Part shown: positions 47,839-60,196 of the stretch, piece by piece
Position numbering within the stretch: the stretch's first letter is position 1
Layout of the letters: every line of letters starts with the position of its first letter
Assembly (NCBI GenBank): GCA_036346255.1
Contig: CM070620.1
Coordinates: 28,021,609-28,085,608 of the forward strand
Direction: 5' to 3'
DNA length: 64,000 bases
Source: Ampelocalamus luodianensis
Taxonomy: Eukaryota; Streptophyta; Magnoliopsida; Poales; Poaceae
The notes under the pieces: generated by a model
What the model was told of the DNA's origin: nothing
The model's database searches: none
The model's input: the letters and a program-made list of their open reading frames with translations, nothing else
Program-made: the position numbers and the translations under genes

Positions 47839-50800
47839 CTAATCAAAGTCTAGGAACTCCATCCGTTTCCTCATTGTGCCCTTAAGATCTCTTGCCTCCC
47901 TTTCTGCTTTCTCAGCCTGAGTGGTAGAAGGTAAGTTTTATTAGCAAATCTAAGGAAACAATAATCAGGAGGAGCTACCCTCAAGCTTAAGCAAAGAAAA
48001 TATACACAGAATGACAGTAAATTATGCACTTAAAGAAATGACGAAATGGACATTGAAATAATTCCAAGGGTTTTAGAATCAACATATAATATCTGATACA
48101 AAATAAACTATAAGTCAACTGGAACTACGGAATGAAAATACTCTCTCTCTGTATTAATCATAAAGTTAATAACTAACCATAGACACTCAAGAAGAGCACA
48201 AGGTCTTACAAAAGTGCTATGTAAAATTACTCCACACAGGAGATAAAGAACAAGTTGAAATCTGGAGTTAAAGCCAATTAACAAAGGTCAATTGTTTCTG
48301 AGTTACAGATCAAGCACATTCCAGAATGATGATTAAACATTTTTTTATAAAAACCTGGTAGTTTTCCTATCAAGGATGCCAACCGGAACTAGTGACAAGT
48401 ATAAAACCTAATCAAACTGTGTTTTTTTTATCGGGAAACGGTAGGGGAGGCCCCTACGATGTAATTTAATTAATAATAATAAGAGTATTTACAGACAGCC
48501 GAAAAGAATTTACAAGTCCTCACCAAGGACTAAAAGCTAAGGCAGAGACTCAAGCCAGTTAAAAAATAAAGATTTAAGTTGTTTTTTTCACTCTACACAC
48601 ATACATGGAGAGCTACTTCTTTCTTGAAGAGTCTTTTCCAATTAGTGAAAAATGGTTAATGATTTTGAAAGACTCAGCCATTCCGTTGTTTCCAAATTTG
48701 TCAAGCTCCTATTATGAAAATCTGCCATTATACTCGAACAAACTGTGGTTGTTCAAGTATAATGTTAGCGTCAATGCATATATGACTGATGGCATCACAT
48801 CCTCATGGCAAAGAGAGAAGGACAAGACAGTCCACTTAACGCATAAAAGGTTTTTCATTTACATTTCTCTAAGACTATTAATTTATTAGTCAACTTACTA
48901 TGGCATTATTTCCTCTTATTTTTCAAATGATGACTCAGATGATTTCCCTGGCCATTCATCCTTGGGACCAGAATAACATTGTAATTCAGCAGTTTTTCAG
49001 GTGAACTCTTGTGGATAAACTGTAAAGCCACCACATTTCTAAGCCAAATGAATATCAAAATGCTTAGTTCAAAATCACAGAAGAAAAATTGCCAAGATAA
49101 ACCAGTAAAAGTTATATGAAGCATGAAAAAAACAGAGTTATAACCCCAAGAACAACTGCAGTGGCCAAGAAATAAAAAATTAAACTAAAAAATGCTAGGA
49201 AAATATTGGATCTTTCAAAGAAGAGTTTATCAGTAGATTCAGTAGAAGCACTTGCCCTTCTTATTTCTGCCTCTGAAACACAAGTCATGTGAGCAGGGAG
49301 TTCATCCTTCTCACGATCCTGCTCAATTCAATACCAAATACATGAATACAGAGATATGAATTCTGTCCAGGGTCATCTATTTTGCAAAAGTGGTCATTAC
49401 CAATTCACCGATTAACACAACATTCTCTCCACGGATGACATAAAGACCAAGAGGAACATCGCAGTATAGTTCTCCAACGATTACTCGTTCACAAGCACCT
49501 TGAAGAACAACATTTGCTGTGGACATAACAATGTTAAGAAAAACAAGCTTTGTGGCAGACATTATAAGTGTAAACAGCATTAGGAAAAGGGATCTCGCTG
49601 TGGCATACCAAACTGATCAAATGAACAGAGGGTGCCAAGCAGCTTTCTTCCATCTCGTAGTAGGACTATAAGTTTCTCTGTGGTCAGGAATATACATAAA
49701 TTGCTAATAAAATATTAAGAACAAACAAACAAGATGTACCCTCGATGTCAAGCATGCAACCAAATTCATATGAAACAGTAGAATGCAATATATGCAGAAG
49801 AATTAGTTGCAAATGCCTTTCTCATACAAATAGGTAGTTTTCACATGAGAACTCAAAATTTCGTTATTGCTATTGTTTAATATCATACGGCAGTTACAGG
49901 TAAATTGTTGTTCATACAACACGATACATCCCACATTGGACTATGCTGTTACCAGTCAACTATAATCTGCAGGCAGTAGCAACTAGCAACTAGCAATTCA
50001 TAGCACTTGAAGTTTAATTGATGAACTAGTGCCAGTAATTAACAGCTGCTGGCTAGATTATGAATCATTTATTTTAAGTATCGCACAGCTAGCTTCACTC
50101 GAGATTACAAACGATAAGCCAAATATAGTTGCACTCACGCGCGCACACACACACACACAACTAACACACTTCACAGTGACGCATTCTACTATTAACTATT
50201 CTAGTTCATGAAAGTGCATAACCTATTAATGCTAGCAAGAGTAGCAGAAGCAACATCACAAGAATAACACAAACAAAACTGAGAACTAAATCCATTAGCA
50301 CTGACACATTAAAAGACATCATACAACAGAGAACGCCAAACCAAATCATCCACCTTTCAGTAAGTGCGAACTCGCACAGAATTACAGAACCAAATCCTTA
50401 AAAAACTAACTAATACAACTTAATTAGTTTACATTCTATCCAACCCAGAAACTAAATCTCCACCATTCAATACATCGGTCACAAACTATAGTACTCTTAT
50501 CAGTAACAAAGTTTGTAACAGTTATGATCCAACATCCATGGTCAAATCATCATAAACGTTATAAAAGCTGGGAAACTACTGCCATCTACGGCATAATCCA
50601 CCACCAGCCATTCTTGCTTGGCATAAGTTGGGTGTTCCACCTTGATATACCAAAGCACAGATATTGCAGCAAATTGCTTTGTACAACCAATAAAAAGCCA
50701 GACCAAATGTTAACATTTTCTTAGCACAAAACACCAAAGTTTCCAGCTTTTAGTACACACTCCAATCAATTACAAACACACATTGTGATGTACCCATCAG

Positions 50801-51161
50801 AAGTTCGATCCTTCAACGAGTGGCGAAACACAGAAAAATCAACCATACATCAATTCGTTCCGAGTAAGACATAAAAATCCAATCTTGGCACAAACCATGG
50901 CATTGAAGCTTAGACATCTCATTAATGCTTCTACGTTTCGACATATACGCCCAATAGTCCAAATCTACACCTACTGGTTTCTTCAACTACACTCACTGGA
51001 TCAAATCTTGCTAAAAAAAAAACCTCTCGTCCCACAGCCTACAATCGGCGCAAGGGAAACAAGAAAAGATCAAGAAAGAATTGCATGGAAAGGATCTCAC
51101 TGTCCAAGAAGCTGGCGAGGGAGGTGGAGAGGAAGATCTCCTCAGGGCCGGCCCAAGACAT
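47839..51161 (-). CDS. LSM1: U6 snRNA-associated Sm-like protein LSM1 (five coding exons)
   Basis: LSM1 is the subunit that defines the cytoplasmic LSM1-7 ring, which binds oligoadenylated mRNA 3' ends and promotes decapping. Coding exons on the minus strand: 51,161-51,101; 49,677-49,609; 49,516-49,401; 49,318-49,256; 47,916-47,839. Phases join exactly to give 128 residues, the usual plant length. Exon 1 encodes MSWAGPEEIFLSTSLASFLD. Exon 2 gives the Sm1 motif with LRDGRKLLGTL and SFDQF. Exon 3 gives NVVLQGACERVIVGELYCDV and the Sm2 motif YVIRGENVVLIGEL. Exon 4 encodes AHMTCVSEAEI. Exon 5 ends GTMRKRMEFLDFD, the conserved LSM1 C-terminus. Introns 1-3 are GT-AG; intron 4 uses a GC donor. No frameshift or stop, so probably functional. 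Confidence 0.97.
47917..49255 (-). other. LSM1 intron 4, GC-AG type, 1339 bp
   Basis: The donor reads AAGG|GCAAGT on the minus strand and the acceptor CCACTCAG. A GT donor five bases further in (GGGCAA|GTGC) would give the wrong phase for exon 5, so the GC site is favoured. GC donors with a strong AAGT context are a known minor class. Confidence 0.85.
48421..48575 (-). mobile_element. Possible LINE 3'-end fragment in LSM1 intron 4
   Basis: A T run (48,422-48,430) is followed by ATCGGGAAACGGTAGGGGAG and GCCCCTACG. On the minus strand this is a hairpin-forming GTAGGGG/CCCCTAC segment followed closely by an A tail, the same layout as the LINE 3' end at 33,132-33,167. The right boundary is not resolved. 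It lies in the same direction as LSM1 transcription. Confidence 0.5.
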
Positions 51162-51334
51162 CGCGCGGAGTCCGAATTCGCCGAGGCAAATCGCATCACA
51201 AGGTCGCAATCCTCGGCGATTGGGGCTAAATAAACTCCGCGGATTGGTGGGGTTTGGGGAGTTTATTCTAGGGTTTGCGAAACAGTTTCTCTCTTGCGTG
51301 GTTGGTTCGAAGCCGAGACGGGAGGATTAAGGTT

Positions 51335-53800
51335 TGGTTCAGGATCATGTGGTGTGATCGGTCGGGGTACGGATCTTCCTAATTATTATGAATTCAATTT
51401 GGACTGAGGCAGTGCCCTGCGAATAAAGATCATATGTTTATCGGTCACAAATATGAAACATATATCATAATTTTGTGTTTCATTTCATTGGATGATCGAA
51501 TATTATGCGCTCATATTACATGGATCGTCTGCTCTCGCTAGGCTAGTACTCAAAAAAGAATGATTTCTTGGGATGCGCAATCAAATTCTTGAGACTTTGT
51601 AGATTGATATCTTTTAAAATATTTATATTAGATATATAAAAATTATATGTATAGATTTGTCTTAAAAATACTTTCAAAATTATATGTATAGATTTATCTT
51701 TAAAATACTTTCATAATATTACTCTATCCATTCTTTTCGCTTTTGATTTTTCACGGTCTTCGAGATACCGCTGGTAGGACCGTGACCCTCGGGTGCGTCC
51801 TCCTCGCTACCATCAAGCTTGGGTCGATATCCTCGTCGGACTCGAACTCCAGAGGCTGGTCAAATAGATACTTGTGGTAGTCAACGTGGGTCGACCACCA
51901 GTCTCACCCTCTCATTTTGCACAAAGTTATACGTAACTCTTCTCTCGTGGACTTCCTCCAAAGCAGCAGATTCCGTGCTACCGTCTTCAAACTCTGCCCG
52001 CGATTCCCCGTTTCCAGAGGCACCAACATCATCATGGTCTCCCAACGGCATGCGTACGAATTTCACGTACACCATCGGTTCCCGTATATCGCCGCCTCGG
52101 ACTAGAAAGTAATCTGCATGTACCGGCCCCATGCTACGCTTCCATTCACCTTTAGAAGCTCCCACACGCCCTGCCCTACTTGTGTAGGTGATCGCCGCCT
52201 CGGTGGCAAGCCTCTTCGTCGTTGCCTCAGTGTCGAACTCTCTTCAGATGCAGCTCTAAAGCTCGTGAATATTCATCGCTTCAAGCCCCTTCACCCAGAT
52301 CACCTTGTACTGATATCTCGATAGGTCCAACCCATTAGGTCTGGCTCGTACGAGACTATCGTCATAAAACACTACCAAATTTTGCAAGTTTGAAATTACC
52401 TAAATCAACAACAACCCGATTTACAGTATGCAATATAACAAACATGGCATATAATTAACATTGAATAATTAACTTTGCACGATTATTTATATGTGATTAT
52501 TTCTTCAATTCCCACTAATAAAATAGGACTAAAGATAAATTGCTAACTAATTACAAGTATTTAATTTGCCACTAATTACCCATGAGATAGATAATTACGA
52601 TATATAACACATAAGAAATCAATTAAATTCAACTGAGTCAATATGAATAATTAATTAATAAGCAACAATTTAGTTACCTACCAATAAATTACTTACGAGT
52701 AATTAGTTACCACTAACTAACTACAAGTCATTAAATACCAACAACTTAATTATGGTCACCTAGATTCAACCATTTATTTTGGACTAACATAATTGACACT
52801 ACTCAACTAGGTCACGAAAAAAATACGTGTGGTTAATATAACAACGTCTAATTCATTACGACCTAATTTATCGCAACTAACTAACAACACAAATTTAATA
52901 ACACCTAAATTACGGGGACTAAATTAATTACGCCAAAATAATTACAACTAATTAATTATGACCAATTAACTAATTAGCTAACTACATATTTAATAAAGAC
53001 AATACATAAAAATTACCTATTGATATGACCGCTAATGACGGCTCTAAATTACACTTAATCCTCTACGAAAAGAAAAATCGAAACTGCGAGAGAGCTCAAG
53101 CAAAAATGAATGCGAGCGAAAATGAGTGCGAGAGAAAATGAGTGAGTGCAAGCGAAGAGCCTCGCTCGCAACACCGCATTTATAGCGAGGATGAGAGCGC
53201 GGCCCGTTGGGTGGGAAATGCACGCGGGGGACTGCATGCATGCATGCGGGGAGACAGATGTGATGGACAAGACATGAGGACGCTTTCGGTGTGCTTTCGG
53301 CACGTCCGGCCATGTGCGGGACGGATCTTGTTTGTGTGTCAAGCTTTTCCACATGAGACATGCTACCTGCCATCCGAAGCATGGCATTGTCTGAAGCACG
53401 GGCGAACGGAGGTGATCCCGGCCGTCCCACGTGAGGATGGTAGAGCGGGCTATCATCCATCCCATGGACGGATGCCCACCAGCACACCACTTTGACTATG
53501 CCATCCCATGCGCAGACAGATGTGCGGGTTGCCGTCCAAGGGAGGGACTACGTCCGAGATGGCGCCACGTGGGGCTATCCGAACTTCGGGGGTGCGGACG
53601 AGGTGGTCCAAACGCGGGAGGGATAGTCCGTCCGTGGGTGGTGCGGATGCGCTGATGTGGTGGCACGGGAGCTATTCGTGCCACCCAGCGACGGTTTCGA
53701 ACACCACTTTTGCAAATTTCGTCGGGACAGTGCCATTTCTGCTAATCCGTGTCCAAATAGTGCCAATTTGGCAAAAAAAAATCCCTAGATAACACCTCTT
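51335..53800. other. Stretch without a recognised gene upstream of LSM1
   Basis: 51,590-51,740 contains two copies of TTATATGTATAGATTT next to CTTTAAAATACTTTC-type words, resembling a MITE remnant. 51,780-52,330 is less AT-rich and has a minus-strand open frame (52,165-51,881, with VYVKFVRMPLGDHDD and VQNERVRLVVDPR) that I do not recognise. 52,330-53,040 is very AT-rich with many TAATTA words. 53,040-53,720 is GC-rich, with GAGCGAAAATGAGTGCGAGA-type short repeats at 53,105-53,150. The mix suggests degenerate transposons. Confidence 0.45.
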
Positions 53801-54249
53801 CCTGTCCTCATTAGTCACACTTGGATCAATCCAAAACCAACAAAAAACTGTAACCAATGAGAACATCATGAGATTAAGTTATTTCTGTGGTAAAAGAAAA
53901 CACATATATTTGTTTGCAATGACTGTTGGGGCATAATCATTAAGCAGTACTTGCTTGAAGCATTAATTTGTGACAACATTAATTTGAAATCATATATCTA
54001 TCGGTTATACATAAGAGAAATTATAGATTGGCATAGGACTAATCCTTAAGCAGTACTTCATTGAAGGAATTGCATACAATCATCATACTATGCATCCAAC
54101 AGGAACAAACAATGATCTCAAGTTGACCAATAAATACATGAACATATGATATGGTCAACAAAACTATACAATGACATAGTTTGATGGCTACAACCAAAAA
54201 CTAAGGATCTTTATGTTGCTACTATCAGAGAAACAATGGCAAAATTCAG

Positions 54250-54343
54250 TGAGACTTGCCAATATTCAGGATGGTGGAGGTGTGCCTACTACATTGCTTG
54301 GCGAACATGATGGAAGGGCCCACAAGTTAGCTGTAGAGCCTGG
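54250..54343 (+). pseudogene. WD40 (DCAF8-like) exon, left part, split by hAT-1
   Basis: After a good splice acceptor (AAAATTCAG, ending 54,249) the frame encodes RLANIQDGGGVPTTLLGEHD then GRAHKLAVEPG. This resembles the WD40 repeat of DCAF8-type substrate receptors of CUL4-DDB1 ubiquitin ligases (the GRAHKLA.EPGSP..F segment). The frame runs into the hAT element at 54,344. The remaining part resumes at 60,197. No other exons of such a gene were seen in the window, so this may be a gene fragment or a dead gene. Confidence 0.6.
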
Positions 54344-54891
54344 TAGTGGTGGTCAAACGGGCGACACGATACGGCCCAGGCTTGTGCCGGCACGGCCCGT
54401 TAAGGTCTGCAAAAAAACAGAATGTGTCGTACCAACCCACGTGCTAGTGAGCCAGCCTAGGCACGACTCGACGACACTTCATGTCGTGCTGTGCCAACCC
54501 GGGGCCGGTTGGCCCGACGAGCCAAGTCTGGCCCACTTAGCCCGTTTAGGCCCGGAAATTCAAAAAATACAAAAATACAAAAAGTCATAAACATACATGT
54601 GTAGAATTTAGAAATACATATGAAAATTGTAAAAGAAACGACACAAGCATGTTGAAAATGTAATAAAGAGCTTTATTAATGTTCATATTGAATCTGTATA
54701 AGGATGCCTCGTTAAAACCTTCGTATAGTAAAAACTCAACATGAGAAAACCTTGCCAAAGGAAAAAAGAGTACAATCTATAACTCTACATACATCCGTGT
54801 TCAAAGTGTCATTGTCTAAGTACAAATTTTTGAACACCTCCGACAACTCTGGATTTTTCACAGAGTGTTGTGTTCGTGAATCACCTTGTTC

Positions 54892-56411
54892 TTAGTCCTT
54901 CACAGTTAGAAGTATCTCCACCATCTCACTCGTCATACGTGTTCTTCTCTCCTCCAATATTTTTCCAGAAAGAATGAAAGCAGACTTGGAGGAAACCATT
55001 GAGACAGGAACAGTTAACACATCACGTGCAAGTATGGATAGCATAGGATATGTTAACTTATAGCTATGCCACCATTGCAAAATTTCGAAGCCTTTTGAGT
55101 TGAAATCTAATATATTGTTGTCCAATCCAAATAAGCGAATAATTCCTCACTCCTTGGGTAAGAGGTTGGTCTTAGTTGAGAAAGTGACGCTCTAGAAGAA
55201 GACCTAGGCCTAGAGGAAGAGCCTGCACCCCAGATTTTGTCACATATATTTGTCTTGTTACTTAAGGTGGGTGCTAGTGAAGGTTGTTGCAAGCGGATTC
55301 CTTGGAACTTATTTTCACACCTTTGGAAAACCTCATGTAATCGAGAACAAACATATACAAAATAGTTAGAATAATATAGCCCAGTAGCATCACTAAGAAG
55401 ATCAAGAACATTAGCAAATCCTTAAATTTTAGCTCCAGGTTCTAAAATAAATGCAAATACATATAGAAAAGAGATTTCTCTCCAATATTTAAAATATTTA
55501 CTTTTCATAGCAACAATAGCCTATCGTAAAATTGTGTTATTTTCATACATTTTCAATTGACTAGCACAATAATAGGAGATTTTGGATAATAGATAGCGAA
55601 CAAAGCAACAGTGGTCTCATAATATTTTTTTTCTTCTAAAAACTGAAGTATCTTCTTAGCAACGAACCAGTATTGCTCAGTCAATAGTACAATATCATTC
55701 GTGTTCTGATAGTGTGTTTGAATAAAAATAGAAAAAATACTCTTATATAGTAAAAGACTCTTAAGCATCAAGTAAGTAGAATTCCATCTTACTGACATAT
55801 CCAAACCAAACTTTTTTGGACGTACATGCCCTGCAGAAGTTCTTATATGCTGCTATTCTTATGTTAGAATTATTCAAGTAAGATATCACATCACGAAAAG
55901 GTTTAATATACGAAGTCAACCTCTTCAAACCGTATTTGACTATAAGGTTAATAATATGACAAGTGCATCATTGATGTAGCAAGAAAGAATCAGCGTATGT
56001 ACTCAATACTGGAGTAAGAATATCCATAGCCCTAGAGTTCGAAGCGATATTATCTAAAGTAATTGAGAATATTTCATTTGTAAGACCAAAGTCTTCCACG
56101 ACTTTGATGATACAGTCTACAACATTGTCACCCATGTGTGCTATATCAATTATTTTGAAACCTATAATTCTTTTTTCCATTACCCAGTCATCATTAACAT
56201 AATTAGTAACTACACTATGATGATCCTCCCTAGTCTGACCACTCCATATGTCCGAGGTTAGGGCCACCGAAAATGTGCGCGTGCTAAATAGTTCCTTTAA
56301 TTTATCACAACGTTTATTGTAGTATTTTACTAGATCCCTAGTTATTGTCTGTCTAGAAACAGTGAAAAATCTAGGATTATGCGCAATCCTAATGTAAGTT
56401 GGGGAAGCAGT
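54892..56411 (-). pseudogene. hAT-1 transposase, catalytic and dimerisation part
   Basis: From 56,411 down: SPTYIRIAHNPRFFTVSRQT; SVALTSDIWSGQTREDHHSV, holding the catalytic-core aspartate; FSITLDNIASNSRAMDIL; then VRWNSTYLMLKSLLLYKS with RWNSTY (about 55,790). The C-terminal hAT dimerisation segment is at 55,075-54,895 (VSMVSSKSAFILSGKILEER then MTSEMVEILLTV). Frame breaks lie at about 55,968, 55,810 and 55,550. The common STV(F/E)S.FS reads SSKSAFI. Confidence 0.88.
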
Positions 56412-58594
56412 TGTAATACCCCGAATATCAAATAGAGAGAACATATCATTCGGAAGAGAAATTTATTCAAATTTGAATGCACTAAAGTTTAGAGGAAAAT
56501 TAAAAGAAAATTCAAGTTTTGAGGGAGGATTGGACCTTGGGCTTTCGGCCCAAGGCGTCCTAGCCAAGTGGGCCGGCCTTGTAGTGCAGTCAAGAAGGGG
56601 GGGTGCCCTTCCCCAAAACCCTAACCTCTCACATCTGATCTTGCAGATCAGAGCACGCGGTCATCAGAGCAGCCCTCTCCCGCTGCTCTACTAAGATGAG
56701 GAAGAAGCTCCGAGGTGCCGCCGGCCATGGTGGAAGGAGAAGAAGGGAGAAGAAGAAAGGAGGAGAAGAAGAAAGGAGGAGAAGAAGAAGATCCTCTTCA
56801 TGGGTTTTTGTTCAGCGTTTCACGCGTCTCCAAGGGTATCAACTCGTTTCCCCACTGTTTTGATGTTATTTAGATGCGAAACCGATTAGAATCGTTTGGA
56901 TCAAAGTCAGTCTGCAGTAGATTCGAATATGTCCAGTATGTTGCGCAGGTTGTTTCGACGTCTTAGAGGCCGAATCAGAAATTTTGATCTCCTATAGTTG
57001 TTTAGATAATATTCTTATCTTTTGGTGGCCGCCAAGAACACCTGATTCCGACGTATGGATCAAAAGTTATGATCATTTTAGTTTCTGCTATCCAGAATTC
57101 TGACGAGATTGATCTGTTAATTTGTCTTTTAATTTATATTCATGTTAGAGGCAAATTCAGGGTTTTCACCCAACTAGGTTATTGTAGAGAATTTCATAAC
57201 CTTTTCAAATTGTTAAAGAACGCTCAATTCGGAGTTGTAGATTAAAAGTTATGATCTATTTAGTACTGTTGTTTTAATTGTTTAGGCAGTTTCTGTTCTG
57301 TTATTTCATCTAACTGTTAGTAAATTAAATTGGCCGAATTGGGTTATCTTGTCAACTAGAATATTATAGATATGTCAGTTAAGAATCTATAGAATCTAGT
57401 CTCACCTCATTCCGAGTTCCAGATCAATAGATATGATTTTTACCGTGCTGCTGTCCAGTTTCGGTTTGTGCCTGAGTTGTCAGTTGTCAGATTAGAGTTT
57501 TAGTTGAATCTTGAGTCACCGGGGGAAGCGTTGTAGAACGTTGTTTAGAAGTGTTGTGTGCAATGTGTTCTTATTTCAACTACTTAATTGTTTAGGCGGT
57601 GAAGTTTTGGGTTTTGGAGCACCACCTTTGCCTGCTATCGCGTCGCATCGCGGAAGGCAAGTACCTTGCTAATCTTAATGGTTGTGAATGATGATTGCTT
57701 AATGATTGTGTTGTGATATCTTATGATACAATAGATGGTGATATGTCTATGTTCGTTCATATGTGATGAATCCATGAGTAGAGATGATGTTATTATTTAT
57801 TCAGTAAATCATTTCATACATCCATAATTCATGATTCATCCACAGGAGTGGATTGTAAGTCCCACCATTCCAATGTGGGCAGATTTGGACATTGTCATAT
57901 CCCGTCCACAGGAGTGGATAGAAAGACCCATCAATTCCAGTATGGGCACGTAAGACCCATCAATTCCAGTATGGGCAGATTTGGACACCTGTATGAAACG
58001 TTTTTCATACGGGATTTGGATCCCCACATTTTTGTTAAGATGCGGGCTTGAGTGAACACCGACGGGTGTGTCACTGGCTATACCGGTATAAGCACGTGTG
58101 CAGTCCATTCCTTTGATTATTTACATTCATCTCATTCATTCATAAATATTCAGTTGCTGTATGTTCAGAACCTTTGAGAAGGTTGTCTTGTTCATGTTGA
58201 TTGTCTGTTCTTATATTCATTGTATTTGCTGAGTCTTGGACTCACACTTGTTTGTTTATTTATTTATTTTGGGTGATCGGTGACAAAATTCTATTGGGAG
58301 GGAGTAGACATGCACTACTCAAATAATACACTCTACATTAGGTTCAAAATAAGGATGATTTATGTTTTTCATTCGTTAACTGTTTGATTGTAATAATTAA
58401 AACTAGACATGGATGATACGTTTCTATTCGTTGAGTTTTGATTAATTAACTGCGAAAGTTTATGGATTAATCGTTGATAGGATTATCTTAGCGGATCCAA
58501 TATTATATTCTTATTTATATTCCATTTGTTGATGAGCTGTTTAGCTTAGTTGATTAATTCTTGTTGATGTTTTCCACTGTATGGTTAAATGTTA
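56412..58594. mobile_element. Solo LTR C (2183 bp), TSD GCAGT, inside hAT-1 transposase
   Basis: Starts TGTAATACCCCGAATATC on the plus strand and ends ...TTAAATGTTA at 58,594, with exact GCAGT at 56,407-56,411 and 58,595-58,599. The TG...TA ends are not canonical TG...CA. The GCAGT bases are read in the same codon phase on both sides, so the hAT frame is continuous without the insert. The start resembles the TGTAACA-CCC starts of the gypsy LTRs in this window. Contains a purine-rich tract at 56,695-56,800. Confidence 0.85.
57856..57990 (+). repeat. Short tandem repeats in solo LTR C
   Basis: AGACCCATCAATTCCAGTAT then GGGCA occurs twice, 36 bp apart (57,923 and 57,953). A related diverged unit CCCACCATTCCAATGTGGGC lies at 57,858. 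CAGGAGTGGAT also occurs twice (57,843 and 57,908). Confidence 0.75.
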
Positions 58595-59073
58595 GCAGTA
58601 GACTCCCTAAATCCTAATGGTGAATAATCAGAAGCGATTAAACGATAGAGAGATTGACGGGCCACCTCAGTATCATAGTCCCAGTTACGTACCATACCAT
58701 TGGGGTTGTACTGCAGTTGTGTCAACCTCATCACCAATCCTTGCTTAGCCTTGTATTTTGTAGCATGTCTAAGCAAGTGCCCCGTTCCACCTAAAGACTT
58801 TGCAAACATTTCATGACCGGCATATGGTACTTGATTTTCTTGTGCGTCTAAATTGGTTCTTATTGAAATTCTCCTAGACTCCCGATGTACATGACCTCGA
58901 CCTCTTTGCTCCGGTGGTTGCCGATGAAGATGTTGTCGTAGAGCCTGATGAAGGAATTCCTCCTTGCCCTTCGGGTAACAACTTCGGTTAGTTTGAGGCA
59001 GACGCAACGACATTCTCCATGGATGCAACTTCCTCCAGTGAAAGTCTGTAATCACTAAGAACAAAGATATCAT
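58595..59073 (-). pseudogene. hAT-1 transposase, N-terminal part (BED finger region)
   Basis: From about 58,810 the frame carries GGTGHLLRHATKYKAKQGLV, the latter half of a BED-type zinc finger with GTGHLLRH. It then reads DTEVARQSLYRLIASDYSPL and GFREST, the standard segment before the catalytic core. Upstream sequence to 59,073 is basic and not clearly assigned; the first finger cysteines lie near 58,840-58,860. Confidence 0.8.
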
Positions 59074-59544
59074 AATTTTTTATAACAAAAACTACAAGAT
59101 TGAAACTAACACTATTATTATTTCATCTTAGCATAACAAATAATAACGATAAAAAAATGCAAAAACTAGTATTGTACCTCTTTTGCTGACTTGCTACTGG
59201 AATTTGAGTTTTCCAAAATTTGGCACAAATTTTTGAATTTTGCCAAATTATCTCACAAGAAATTTAAATTTGCACAATAGAATTCGAAAGAGGTTGAGGA
59301 ATGGATGGGTGCTAAATGAGGGGCATATGATGGCTATTTATAGAAAACATTTCAGGATTTTTTTTTGCTATTTTTAAAGCCCTAATCGGTCAAAAAACAA
59401 CCAGATTTTCAAAATCCAAACGTTACCGGGCTAAACAGGCTAGACAGGCCATGCCATGCCATGCCTAGCACCACCCATCTGCCTAATAGGCCCCAACAAC
59501 CGTTATTCTACCGAGTCATGTCGTGCTAGGCACGACCCAAAGTG

Positions 59545-60000
59545 CCGTTTTCAGCCCACAGCCCTCCTCTCCCATCCCTTTTCTCCCTCTTCGTGCCCGT
59601 TCGACTGCCGGCTACCGTACTCGGTAGTGCTATAGTGGCACGTGCCAACGCTGCCCTCCGCGTTGGCCGTCGCCTCCCCCTCCTCCATCTTCCCCCTCTG
59701 CACCGACCGCCGCCTTGCTGTCTCCCCCATCCCCTCTTCTCCCTCTACGCCGCCGCTGCCCCACCGCCTCCCCCCATCCCCTCATCCCTCTTCTCCCTCC
59801 GTACCGGCTGTCGGCCGTGGTGCCTCCCCCATCCCCTCCTCCCTCTACGCCCGCGCCAGCACCGATCTTCTTCTCCTCCTCGATGCCAGCCTCACCCCGC
59901 CGCAACCGCGCCAACCACGCGCCCGCCCCGGCGTCCTCCTCCTCACCGTCAGCACCGGCCTCACTCACCCTCTCCTCCTTGTCCTCTCCGCAGCCGAACC
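59545..60000 (+). other. C-rich segment within the hAT-1 right subterminal region
   Basis: Very C/T-rich sequence of low complexity (CCTCCCCC, CTCCCTCTACG, CCGCCGCTG words). It splits hAT subterminal sequence: 59,430-59,540 and 60,000-60,190 both look like hAT ends. All three plus-strand frames are open over much of it because stops are rare in C-rich DNA, so a coding call is not supported. It may be a captured genomic fragment. Confidence 0.5.
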
Positions 60001-60196
60001 AAATGGGCTGTGCTGGGCTTGTACCGTGCTTGGCATGGCTTGGCACTGTGCGCGCCGTGCCGGAGGGTGGACCCAAGCACGGCCCAGGCTGTCGTGTCAT
60101 GCCAGCCTAGCCTATGAATAGTACGGATCATGTCGTGCTTGGGCCAAACTAATAGCTTCATGCCTTGGGTCGGGTCGGCCCATTTGGCCACCTCTA

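Larger units (their letters stand above)
54344..60196 (-). mobile_element. hAT transposon 1, TSD GAGCCTGG, with nested solo LTR
   Basis: The 8-bp duplication GAGCCTGG (54,336-54,343 and 60,197-60,204) is exact. Terminal inverted repeats are TAGTGGTGGTCAAACGGGC and TAGAGGTGGCCAAATGGGC. Subterminal sequence is rich in GGCACGGCCC/GTCGTGC words, usual in this hAT group. The transposase is on the minus strand. The element has inserted into a WD40 exon in frame position GAG CCT GG. Without the nested LTR it is about 3.7 kb. Confidence 0.92.

Noticed and set aside
50138..50160. CA-repeat in LSM1 intron 1
   Set aside because: Ordinary microsatellite, with no sign of function.
59542..60117. Long plus-strand Pro/Ser/Leu-rich frame
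   Set aside because: All three frames are open across the C-rich block, and the frame runs into hAT subterminal sequence.
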